Part shown: positions 12,130-23,260 of the stretch, piece after piece | How positions within the stretch are numbered: the stretch's first letter is position 1 | Layout of the letters: every line of letters begins with the position of its first letter | From: Anaeramoeba flamelloides | Taxonomy: Eukaryota > Metamonada > Anaeramoebidae | Direction: 5' to 3' | Length of the DNA: 64,000 bases | Assembly: GCA_027625915.1 (NCBI GenBank) | Contig: JANTQA010000036.1 | Coordinates: 1,359,501 to 1,423,500 of the forward strand | Made by a program: the position numbers and the translations under genes | The notes under the pieces: generated by a model | What the model was told of the DNA's origin: nothing | Seen by the model: only the letters and a program-made list of their open reading frames with translations | Databases searched by the model: none

Positions 12130-12790
12130 GTCAAAATGGCCCAGTTATTTTGTGTGAAATACATGTATTTAAAGGGTTTGCATAGATATTAGAAGAAAAA
12201 TTTTATTTTGGAAAATTGTAAAACTTGAAATCATTTTTACACATTTTTTTTTTTTTTTTTTTTTGATTATTTTTTAAAAACCTCATTCCGTTGTAAAAAA
12301 TTTTTTTATTACAAGATCTATAGTCACTTGGTATAACTGTGTTATTCTAAGATTATTAAAACCATATAATGATTGTTGAGAAATCATATTGATTTCTATT
12401 GCAATTCTATTCGATCTTTGATCCTGATATTTGTTTAATAAATGTGGAAAATTTTCACTTCATTTTCATTTCCTTTTCCCAATAGAGACCAAAAACACCA
12501 ACACACTTCGTTTGGGGACTTGATTTGTAAAAGAAAAGTATGGAAAATGAAATGAAAATTGGCACTTATTTATTATTCAAATACCAGTATAAGTTCAAAA
12601 CGAACATCGTTGTTTTTCTCAATGAGGCACTAATAATTTTATTTTTTCAATTTTTAAGAAAATCTATTGATTAATTAGTTTTCTTTCATACATATATCAA
12701 CAATTCTTTTTATGTGTATTATTCTGTTTATTTCTTATTTGTTCTTCAAAGGTTAATTATATAAAATAATTGATATTTGAAAAAAATGTT
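12130..12790 (+). repeat. Dispersed repeat J, copy 2, split by a MITE
   Basis: Matches copy 3 (22.7 kb) block by block: attagaagaaaaat, gaaatcatttttac, tagtcacttg. The MITE at 12424-12587 interrupts it between the gatcttt-like block and the tgtttttctcaatgagg block. Confidence 0.6.
12424..12587. mobile_element. TA-flanked MITE (family G/H/I), copy I
   Basis: Ends ctgatatttgtttaataaatg and the inverse cttatttattattcaaataccag, next to TA on the right (12588-12589); inner arms gaaaattttcacttcatttt and its inverse. Same family as 44411-44582 and 46367-46534. Confidence 0.65.
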
Positions 12791-14050
12791 GGGACCCTTT
12801 GACTGAAACAGAGTTTATAACAAAAATTTAATCAAAGAAAAAATATTACAAAAAAATTAATAATTAAAAGATCCAACTCTGGTTTACTTTATTCTTAAAC
12901 TAATAAATTAATTGAAGACATTTTCTTTTAAAGGTTTAATTTACCATTTAACACAAAAAATCTAATTTCAGTAAGTTTATCATAATGAAATTTATCAAAA
13001 ATAGTAAAATGTACCTCCTTTCTTAAATTATTTAGCCTTATTCCAGTCAGACTAATATTTGATTTTTTTTCTTTTAAAAAATATTCAATTTTTTATTTCG
13101 AACGTATTAAAATCTATACTTATTATAAATAATCTTATTTAAGAAGCGACTAAAGATCAAAAATAGTTTTCCAAGATCTAAATTTTTTTAGATTTATAAA
13201 TTCAATTTTCACAAATTTTATTGTTAAATTTTTATGAACAAAAAAAGTTGAAAAAAGACTTGTTTTTTCATTAACTTTCGGAAATTATTTCTATTACCTT
13301 TGAATATTATTTAAATGTTATATTTATATTTTTTTTTAATTTTGAAACAATTACTTTACCCATTCAATAAGTTTTTCTTGATTTAATTCTTATACATAAA
13401 AAGAAATTATTTTACAATTTTTTTTTTTTGCTTTTTCAATTATCTTTTTGAGTAATTTATATTGTTTGAATTGATGTGTTGTACAATTTCCCAGATTAAA
13501 CTTTTCATTTTGAAACAAAAAAATAAATTTCGTATTTTTCTGTTAATTAAATATTTATTATAATTTTATAAGAAACAAAATGAAAATTAGTGTATTTTTT
13601 TTATTATTCCACCGTTTCTCATAAAATTAACAACATTATTTGATAATGATTAATAATTGTAAATCAATATATTTAGTTTTGAATTACTATTATTGTAATA
13701 AAATTTCTTATTTTAAAATATTAAAAAATAAAAATAAAAATCTTTTAAAAAAACATTACAAAATAAATAATTATTTTTTTAATTCCAATATCAAAAAAAA
13801 ATATAATTACATAATTTATTTATCTTTGAACTATTTTAACTTTTTATTATAATTAAAATCAGTATTAAAGACAAATAACAAAATATAATTTATTAACTAA
13901 TCAATATCATTTTAAATCTTTTATTTTAAACTTGAGAAAATTTAGGTCAATCCACAGGATGTTTAGGGATTATATATATATATATAGATATACATATATA
14001 TATTGCTCGAATAATATCTATATTTTTGAATAAAATTTAAAAATCTCTTT
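12791..14050. other. Gene-free AT-rich stretch
   Basis: No supported feature beyond poly-A/T and a short TATATA tract at 13973-13999 close to the 3' end of the CH-cytidylyltransferase gene. Confidence 0.5.
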
Positions 14051-16173
14051 TTAATTCATTTCTTCGTTTATTGTTAAATAATCGATCATAACTCCTAAAT
14101 GTGACATATCTGCATTTTTAAATTTTTTCGAAACATGAACGAAGGGAATATTCAAATTAAAGGCCAAGGCCTTGTCTGTCATGAGTGTGTCGCCAATCAT
14201 TATTGATTTTGGTTTTAAATTTAACGGGATCATATCTGGATTAGGCTTACCGCAAACAAATATGGGTTCTTTGCTAATACAGCTATTGATCAATTCGATG
14301 ATAATACCTGTACCTGGCAAGATATTTTCTTTATCTGGATAATTGGTATTGTGGTTACCACAGATATAGGGATATTGCTTACATAAATTACACAGTGTGA
14401 CCAATTCTTTATAAAAATAGTCATTTCTATAGAGCACGGCTACGATGTCGATTGTCTTTTTTGATTCCAAATCATTTAATGTGACGACATTGATCCCGTT
14501 TTCCTTGAGCCAATTAATTGCATCCTCGGTCCCCCATACAAAAACATTTTTGTCCTTGTAGTTAGTATTTAAAAAGTGTAAAATGTGCGTTAACGAGGTG
14601 ATGATGTTTTCCTTTGTGATGTTGATCTGTGCGTTTTGTAAGATCTTGTAAATGCCTAATGGTGTGTATCTATTATTGTTTGACACAACATAAATTTCTT
14701 TTTTTAACGTATTCAATTTTTGAATTAATTCTGGTGCAAATGGCATTGCCTCTTCGCCGTTTAAGAGAGTGTTATCCAAGTTGAAAAGGAATCTGTCGTA
14801 TTTAATCATGTTTGGGATGCTTTTGCTAATCAATTTGGATGTGCTAATACCTCTTGTGTATGGGACAATTTCGACCGTGACGCCCATTTTGTCGAGCCCG
14901 TCTTCGTAATATCTAATTTGCTTTTTATATGAGCTAATTTCCCAATCGTTACCATGGATAAATTTGTTGACCTTGTATTTCTTGACGGCATCCAAATGGA
15001 CATTGCCCACAAAAATGATATCTTCATCCTTGTAATTCATATTTTTCATGATGTTTTGCTTCCTCGTGTCTTGGCTATGGACGGGCTTTCGCTTATATTC
15101 CGTGACGAATTTGTCAGTGTGGACACCGACAATGAGCCGATCACAGAGTGTGTGTGCCTTGCTCAAAAAGGACTTGTGCCCGGTGTGGAATAAATCGAAG
15201 ACACCCGGCACATACCCGACAACAACGTCCTTCTCGTTCTCGTGCTTTTCCGTGTTGTCATCGGTGGTACGCTCCTGCTTCGTTAAGACTTTGTAATACT
15301 CGACAAGATACAGGATGACGCATTTTTCATCCAATTTGTTGTTCTCGTCAATCAAGTCTTCGGCCTTTAATAATTTTGGGATATTAAGCTCGCCGTTTGC
15401 AATGTTAAACGCAAGATTCAAATTCTCAATTTTGTTTTTCACATGAAGCATTTTGTAGTCCACAATAAGCTCCGGTTTGTATTTATGGATCAACGAGCAA
15501 AAGGCAAAGCCGTCAGCCCACGATTCAGTGAAGTCATTGATTTCAACGTTATTATAATCGTTGACTTGCTTTTGGCACCACGAAAGAAGTGCTTTTTGTG
15601 AGGTAAGTTCACCAACTTTGATTGTGTCAAGAAAAAATCGTTGAACTATTTTCCAAAGAAGATCGAGAATCGAACCAAGCTTTCCTTCTGAAATATCTTT
15701 TGGTTTGTTTAGTTTTGATTTTTTTTTTTTTTTGTTTTTGGTTTGGAAGATTGGATTTTTGGGATTGTTGTTTTTGGGGTTGTGTGTTTTGGGAAGAAAG
15801 TAAAGGAGAAAAAAATAAAAAATTTCAAAAAAAGCAATTTAGCAATTCAATTTTGTTCGTTATCTTTTTGCAAACAAAAGAAAAAACAAAAACATAAAAA
15901 GATAATAAAAAAAAAAATTTTTTAATTACCTTGTGAACAAGAAGTTTCGATTTCAATTCCTTTCTCTTCCAGAAATTTAAGTGCAATTTGAATATTTTCT
16001 TTCATTTCGTTTTCTGATTTTGGTTCTTTATAAAAAGTTTTGATTGGAAAATCGGATATTTGTTTGAGTAAATAAATTAAATTAACACCAGATTTAAAAT
16101 CTTGTTCAAGATCTACTTCTTTGTCAAGTTGAAAATTACACCACAAAGTAAAAATTCTTTTTTTGGTTTCCAT
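14051..16173 (-). CDS. Two calponin-homology domains fused to a cytidylyltransferase and a HAD phosphatase-like domain
   Basis: Two exons: 16173-15930 and 15687-14051, joined across a 242-base GT..AG intron (15929-15688). The join is in phase and gives 626 residues. Residues about 5-110 form CH1 (FTLWCN, then ALKFLEEKGI, then KLGSILDLLWKIVQ); 118-222 form CH2 (LLSWCQK, SWADGFAFCSLIHKYKPELI, NLAFNIA, LDEKCVILYL). This tandem order is typical of actin-binding proteins such as alpha-actinin. Residues about 236-370 are a CTP-transferase-like domain with HTGH at 249-252, a KRKPV loop and the RGISTSKLI motif; this most resembles glycerol-3-phosphate or ethanolamine-phosphate cytidylyltransferases. 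Residues about 375-610 resemble NagD-type HAD phosphatases: FNLDNT (motif I, with Asn384 where the nucleophile Asp is expected), VVSNNN, CGKPNP and GDTLMTD. The individual domains are certain; the substrate is not. I know of no characterised protein with this architecture. Confidence 0.9.
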
Positions 16174-16437
16174 TGGTTGTTTATTTATCGAAAATAATTT
16201 AAAAAAAATGAAATTTTTTTCTGTTATTGAAAATTTTGTTATTTGGATTCTTTTGAAAGTTGTGTTGTATTTTTAATAGAGTTGTGGTTTTTTAAGTTTG
16301 TATTGAGTATTTTTCAAATCTTCTGTATTATTTTGCAGGTTAGGTTCAAAAAGTATTCATAGTCTTGACCAATTTTGATTTTAGAAAAGTAATACCTAAT
16401 TATCCGAGTGTGTTTTAATTTCATTTGTTTTTTTTAA

Positions 16438-17655
16438 CGGACTAGTAACTCTTATTTATTTTTTTTCTCAAAGGTAATAGAGTAATTATTTACATAAGGA
16501 TACAATTAAATCCGATATGCAACTTTATTTGTCATCTTTAGATAAATGAATAATCATTTTTAAAAGATTTCATTTTTCCAATGAAATTTTCAGTAAAAAG
16601 ATTTGATCCTTTTTTGTTTGGGTTTTTGGATCTAAATTAGAAAAATAATAATTTGCAAAAAAATTTAATTTGGAAGAAATATCACTTTTAGTAATTTCTG
16701 AGAGATTTTATAAACAAGTAACCTTTGTAACTTTAATCTTATTTTAAAAATATAATAAAAATAAATCAAATTATTGTATCCTTGACGATCTAAAAAATTT
16801 AAACATTTGTTTTATTCACAAATATTTATTAAATTTCTTGAAATTTAAAAGACTTGTCAATATCCTTTTTCAAATATCAAGACTATAAAAAAGGAAATTT
16901 TTGTATTAAAATCAGTTATTTGATAATATCTATTATTTTTTTTTTAATAAAAATATGCATTTGAATCATTATATTTGTTGTAAAATCTTTAAAAAAATTG
17001 AGAAATAATTGTAAAGCCTATTTTATATATTTAATCTTTGGGTTGTTAATGGCTTACTGAAATAATTAAGATTGAGTTATTAATTATTGATTATAAATAA
17101 TCAAATTAAAAAGTATTTCTTTTGATTAGAATCTGATTTTTCCAGGTTTTAAAAAAAGTATTTTGGGAGAATTTTTAATTCTATTCTTTGGTTCTTTTTC
17201 TCAGATTTTTTTATTCAATCCAGAGAAAAAATAGATTTGGTCTGTTATTTGATTCAAAAAATTATATTTTTATCAAGTTTAAAATAATTATTGGATTATT
17301 TTTTTTGAGATTAAGTAGATTTTTTAAACTTATTTATTATCTAACTTATTGGTTTCATTTTTAAAGTGTATTTTTTTACAGTTCCTTTACAGGCAATAAT
17401 ATTTCAATCTTATTTCAAAGAAAATATTTTTTTTTAAATAATTCAGAAACATGTTGGATTTTGAACTTTTCAAAAATGAGAAAAATGGATCAGACTTTTA
17501 AAAACAATAATTCATTTCTGAAAATTGTATTAAAAGTAAGTTGATTTTGTAGTTATCAGATTTTTACTTTGTTTTTCAATTTCATTAAACTGAAAAAAAT
17601 TTTTGAATTGGCTATTGGATTTACTTGAAGATTTTTTTTTTAGTTTACTAGTCAC
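16438..17655 (+). mobile_element. TTAA-flanked element S, copy 1
   Basis: Begins CGGACTAGTAACTC after TTAA (16434-16437) and ends GTTTACTAGTCAC before TTAA (17656-17659). Copy 2 at 36631-37846 is inverted and matches over its whole length at what looks like 85-90% identity. No transposase frame. Confidence 0.75.
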
Positions 17656-17659
17656 TTAA

Positions 17660-18860
17660 GTTAGTTTTTATTTCATTAAATTTTCTTTTTGAGAATCTTC
17701 TTTATTCTTTGGTGGATAATAACTGTAAACTCAGAAGAATATTTGTGTTTCTCTTAAAGTTAAAGATCTTAGATTAACTGATAATTGTTTTTAAATAAAC
17801 AGTTTCAGTTAAAGTTAAAATTAGATCACTACCTTTTTATTTTGAGTATTAAAAAACAGTATCTTTTTGAAAGATTTTAAAATCAATTCTTTTTGCTGTA
17901 TGAAGAATCCTTTTTCATGAATTAACTTGAGGAAATTTGTTAAAGTTAATTGAATTAATTCTTAAAGACTTTGCCTTTGAAAAAAAATCTCTCTGTGTCG
18001 AATTCACTCTTTCAATTTCTCCCAACCTAATACATTATTGTTTTTCAAAAAAATAATAAAAAACAAGAAGAATATAATTGATTTTTAGATTATTTGTTAA
18101 GATTCAAAGGAAAAGTTTCATTTAGTAGTTACAGTTGTCAAAATAACATTTGTTAACTTGGTAAACTCATGGTACAAAAGAAAAGATGTGTTACCTTATT
18201 CTAGAAGGCTTCTTACTGTTAAAATTTTTAATGGGAAAAAATTTTTCAATTCATTTCACTTTTTTAAAAATGAAGTTTCCAAAGAAATAGTTTGTAAATT
18301 AAACTTTTTATTTATTTGGTTGGATATTTTTTTATAGAATAAAGTGTGATAAAAATCTCAAACTCAGATTTAAGAATTGAAAAAAGATAATCACTTGAAA
18401 ATGTCTACTATCTTTCTTCAATTAATAAATGAATATTTTTCCAATAAAGTAACCCAAAAATATAACAGTCATTATTTCTTGAGAAAACTAAAGATCTTTT
18501 CCAAAAAATTAATTAGAGATTAAAATCATAACTAATACAGTTTTTCTTACTGTTATTTTCTAATTAAATTAAATAAATTGTATCTAAAAGTTACAAAAAT
18601 AAAGAGATCCAAATTAAAAAAACTGAAAAGTATCATGAATAAATGATCTTGTAAAGTTCTTGGTTTTTTTTTGGGATTTGATCCAATAATCGGATAAATA
18701 TTTAACAACCTGAAATAATATTTTTTCAATCTTAATTTGAAAATGATAGTATATTTAAGTTTCAAATACTAGTATAAATTAAATGATCAAAGAAACTCAA
18801 AATAAACAACCGAAAAATATAATATCATATTTTTATGTTGTCAAAATAATGCGTGCCTCA
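17660..18860. other. Gene-free AT-rich stretch
   Basis: No frame or repeat boundary that I can support. Confidence 0.4.
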
Positions 18861-18869
18861 AAGTTTAAT

Positions 18870-19990
18870 CAGTACTTCAAAATAAAAACCATATTATATG
18901 CTATTTAAGACCTATACATTAATATCAATAAATTCAACAATATCCTAAAAGCCAATGTGGTATTGGTTTCTTTAAGGTTCTGCTATTCTTAAAAAAAAAT
19001 TCAAAAAATGAAGAATCAAATATTTAATTTTTCTGAAAAAATCGAGAAATTTTGGAGAAAATTTTGAAACATCAACAACTACTGTTGTCTGTGTCTAGTC
19101 TAAACGCTTTTTGAATACAAAGCCATAAATTAAGTTATATCAAAATTTAAACTGTACTAGACAAAATCTTCTTATACAACATTAAACCCTTAACAATAAA
19201 TACAAAACTTTGAACATTTAGAAATTATTTTTTAAATGTGTAAAATGAAATTACTAAGTTAAATGCATAAAAAAGGCGTTTTTGAGTCAATGATATAATT
19301 TATGATCTCATTTTGGTTTTAAAATTATTTTATTACAGATCTAACATTGAAGGTATAGATAAATAAACCTTGGTTTAAAAAAAAAATTACTTTAGGTTTC
19401 ATATTCGTAAAAAGATGAAAATTTTAAAATCCAATCAATAATTTATTTAAATTAAATATAAAATATTTTATTTTATGTAATTGTTTGAACAATTGTTTAA
19501 CTGATCCAGAATAAATAAAGAAGAGACAAAAAATCCAATGAATTATTTTACTTATAATGTCTTCAACTTGAATAATAGTTTTAAAAAGAAAAATAATTTA
19601 TTAATCAATAATTCACTTCGAAACTACTTTGATTTGTTTTCTAATTAATAAATTTTTACTAAAGATACTATGGAATCTTTAAAAGTTAAACGTTTCACCA
19701 AAAACTAAAATATTCTTCTCTGATCCAGACCCAATTTTCTTTAGAATACTATTTGTAGCAAAATAAATTGAACAAAATTTTCATTACGCTTTTAAAAAAA
19801 GATTGTTTGAATTCATGAAAAATATCAATTTTTTAATTTCTGTGAACAGGTTTAAATTATTAATTTACCTTTAAGGATTGGGACTTTTGATAGACTTGTT
19901 ATAATTCTTGAAGTGTGATTATTTTGGAAAGCTGAATGAAAAGTTCGAATTTTTATTTTAAAATTAACCGTAGTTTTGAGCCGAACAAAT
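18870..19990 (+). repeat. Dispersed repeat U, copy 2
   Basis: Left part (cagtacttcaaaataaaaac, acctatacattaa, gtattggtttctttaaggtt) and right part (aaaataaattgaacaaaatt, ataattcttgaagtgtga, ttggaaagctgaatgaaaa) match the U copies at 25.4-26.2 and 27.65-27.93 kb. Confidence 0.5.
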
Positions 19991-20225
19991 TCATTCATAT
20001 TAAATAATTTGAAAATGAAAATAGGAAAATTTTTAAAGAGAACAAAACAATTTAAAAACCGAAAAAAATAGAATAATTAGAGTACACACTGTCAATTTTT
20101 ACATTATAAAATATTCTTGATTAATAACCATAAAAAAACATTAGATTTTTGGTTATTTTTTTTTTTCATTCACTTTTCTTTGTCAAATAATATACTTGTA
20201 AATTATTATTGATCCAAGACCATTA

Positions 20226-21335
20226 ATGAGAATTAAAAAAAAGAAGATTCTACCAGTTTTTGTTTTTATATATCTTTTCGTTTTATTGTTGTTTGTCAAT
20301 AAATCAGAAATCAAGGAGAAGAAAACAAGGTTCTTATATAAAGAATTAGAAAACGAAAAAACAATACTTAAATATGAAAGAAAGAAATTTGAAATTGAAA
20401 AAGAAGAGTATAAGTTCAAATTAGAAAAAGACAAAGATCAAGAAAAAGTAGATGTAGTATATACCTGGGGGGGAGTTATAAAGGATATGGACATTAGAAA
20501 CAGATATAATTTTGAGTTACAATATTCACTTAGATCTGTTAACAAATATTTGCCCTGGATAAACAAAATATACATCTTGATCAATTCAGACACAGACTAC
20601 CCTTACTGGTTAAAAAGCCAAGAAAAACAAAGTAAAGTAATCCTTGTAAACAGATGTAAATTGTTTGATGATCCAAATAACTGCCCAACATATAACAGCT
20701 TTGCAGTCTTTAGTGTGATCCACAAGGTTGCAAATTTAACAAACAAATTCATATTGATTGACGACGATGTCTTTTTTAATCAACCGCTTAACAGAGATTA
20801 TTTTTTTTCAAAACATGGAAGGATCAAATTCTATCATGGCAACATTCGTATGAAAATATATGAGGAGGATGACTTTGTAGGTTACAACATCCCAGTGTAC
20901 AAATACCAAGATTATTCACATCTTCCAAAGCCAATGAGAAGAGATTTTATTCAAGCCTTCCACAAGATGTATCCTGGATATGCATGGCTAGTACAATCAC
21001 ATAAAATGCGATTTAAAGAATTAAGTGAAGAAATGTCGATGATTTATTATGATTTTTTTGATCAAAATGGAAATATTTCCAAATCAGACTACAGTGAAGC
21101 TAAATTATTCCAGATTCCACACGAACACCCCAACGATATTCAAGAAGAATTTATTTTTTATTACAAGGAATTGACAACAAGAAATATCAAAGTTTTTAAT
21201 TGTAATGACGATTTCTCAACCAATACTGAAATTTATAACAAACAACGTTATGTGCTATTCACATTTTACAATAAATTATACCCTGAAGTGCCCCATTTCG
21301 AAGTAGAACACCCAAACCATGAAAAAATCCGATAA
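20226..21335 (+). CDS. Stealth-family (GNPTAB-like) sugar-phosphate transferase
   Basis: A 369-residue single-exon protein. Residues 8-24 form one hydrophobic segment after a KKKK cluster, as in a type II Golgi/ER membrane protein; a lysine- and glutamate-rich stalk follows (about 28-74). The catalytic region carries the conserved Stealth blocks: VDVVYTW (75-81, CR1); RYNFELQYSLRSVNKYLPW with KIYILIN (CR2 start); CPTYNSFAVFSVIHKV and LIDDDVFFNQP (CR2 end); LPKPMRRDFIQ (CR3-like); and a C-terminal NDDF...FYNKLYPEVPHFE block matching CR4. Family members transfer hexose-phosphate or GlcNAc-phosphate, either to mannose in the Golgi (GNPTAB) or to bacterial capsules. The protein is close to the minimal Stealth length and has no notch or DMAP modules. 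Acceptor and donor are unknown. Start: the first ATG, placed just before the basic and membrane segments. Confidence 0.9.
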   Translation: MRIKKKKILPVFVFIYLFVLLLFVNKSEIKEKKTRFLYKELENEKTILKYERKKFEIEKEEYKFKLEKDKDQEKVDVVYTWGGVIKDMDIRNRYNFELQYSLRSVNKYLPWINKIYILINSDTDYPYWLKSQEKQSKVILVNRCKLFDDPNNCPTYNSFAVFSVIHKVANLTNKFILIDDDVFFNQPLNRDYFFSKHGRIKFYHGNIRMKIYEEDDFVGYNIPVYKYQDYSHLPKPMRRDFIQAFHKMYPGYAWLVQSHKMRFKELSEEMSMIYYDFFDQNGNISKSDYSEAKLFQIPHEHPNDIQEEFIFYYKELTTRNIKVFNCNDDFSTNTEIYNKQRYVLFTFYNKLYPEVPHFEVEHPNHEKIR

Positions 21336-22680
21336 TTTATCTTAAGTAGCATTAAAAATATTATATTAACGAAGATTCCAAATAAATATGTGACTTTTAT
21401 TTCAAAAAATTTTTAGTAATGTTGATTCAATAAAACTATGCAAAGATCCAAAATTATTATTCTTCATTTATTGATTCTTAACAAGAATCTAATTTGTTTA
21501 CTAATATGTCGTTACTTGTATAAAAGAGATGAAAGTCTATGATCACAATTTTATATGATATTTTATAGATGTTAAAATGGTGTGGTTCTTTTTTTTATCT
21601 TTTTGATAATCGGAATTTTTTTGCCTAAAAGGTTTCATCTTGATAAAATTTCGAACAGAATTTAACCCTTATAATTGGATTTTATTGATTAAAAAACCAT
21701 TGGGATCATTTATATATAATTAATTTTTTTTTTTTGAATTTTGTCTTACAACACTTTCCTTGAAAGTTTACTATTTTTTTTTTAGAGTTTTTGTAAATAT
21801 TTTAATGAACATCATTTAAAAATTCAAAATACTAGAATTGAATTAATTTAAAATATATTATTATTTCTCTTATTTGATATTACCAGGTTTTATTTAGAAC
21901 CAATACCAAATAGCTTTTTCTCTAAAATCTAAATATATATTTATATACATAAAGTCTATTTTTTTGAAGTACTTTGAAAATAGATTTATTTAGGAGATTT
22001 TTGGTTGTATAATTTTTTATATAAGAAATATTATGTTTTTTCGATAATTATCATTTTTGAAATTTTTTTATAGATAAAGTTCGTTTAAATATTTAAAAAA
22101 TTTTTAATAACTATTTTGAAGTTTTCCTTTTAAATAAAATTAGGTTTGTGATTTTACATGTAGGGCGAAGATTGGATGTCATGAATTAAGGTACCCCTTT
22201 AAAAAATTCAACACTTTATTAAAGAGAAAAATCAAAAAAGTTTTAATACTAAAATATTTTAGAAATTTTGAAAATCGAAAACGATAAAAACATTAAAAAC
22301 AATCCCTCAATCATAAAATACATACAATACTTTTAAAAGTTAATTAATTTTTTTTTGTCAAAAGGGGCATTTTTTTTTTTCAAATATCAATTATTTTTTT
22401 AAAAGGTAGTACTAATAAAGTATTAATTTACTCCCCCCCTTTCATTAATTTACATGTTATTATTTTTTCCATTAGAAAAATGAAAATGTAAAATTAAGAT
22501 AAATATTAATTTGAATTTTATCAACAATAGAGTATTTATTTCAAAATACAACGATTAGAATATTCCCAAAAAATCTAAAAAAAAAAAATTGAACTTTTTT
22601 GGAAAAAATAAGGTAAGATTAATTTCAATAAAAAGGGGTAAAATGAAAAACTTAAATGATTGTTATGGTAGAAATTATAA
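21336..22680. other. Gene-free AT-rich stretch
   Basis: Downstream of the Stealth gene; only homopolymer runs and a short C run near 22433. Confidence 0.4.
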
Positions 22681-22689
22681 TTATATTAA

Positions 22690-23260
22690 ATCAAATTCCA
22701 GTCAAAGGAACCCAGTTGTCTAGATGAATTACATGCGTTTTAACGAGTTGAATGAATATTAGAAGAAAAAAAAATTATATGGGAAATTTCTAAATTGAAA
22801 TCATTTTTAGTCATAAATTTGTTTTTGTTTTCTTTTGATTTATTTTTTTTTTATTGAACCTAATTTATTTGTAATTTTTTTTATTGAAATATCGATAGTC
22901 ACTTGTTATAATGGTGTTATTATATTGTTATTCAAACAATTAAAACGAGTGTTAATAAATCATATATATATATATATATATCTATATATATATATATATA
23001 TATATATATGATTGGGATTTTATTTGGATCTTCTTTTAGAGATCAAAATACACATTGCTGTTTTTGTCACGGACTACCCAATAGTTTGAATTTTTCCATT
23101 TTTAAAAAGATATTTTATATGATTATTTTTATTTCATATTGGTATCAACTATTCTTAGATATGTATTATTCTATCTTATTTCTTTTGTTCTTCGAAAGAC
23201 CATTATAAAAAATAATTAATATTTGAAAAAATATTGTTAACTTACTGAAACAAAGTTTAT
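22690..23260 (+). repeat. Dispersed repeat J, copy 3, carrying a TA microsatellite
   Basis: Shares tattagaagaaaaaa, gaaatcatttttag, tagtcacttgt and the terminal ataattaatatttgaaaaaa block with copy 2. A (TA)n tract with one TATC interruption sits at about 22963-23010. Confidence 0.55.

Noticed and set aside
14051-15493. A stand-alone cytidylyltransferase gene starting at 15493
   Set aside because: Position 15493 is a TTG inside CH2; the frame continues upstream through the whole CH2 domain to a splice acceptor.
23008-23208. 66-codon frame
   Set aside because: Lies within repeat J and is not conserved in the other copies.
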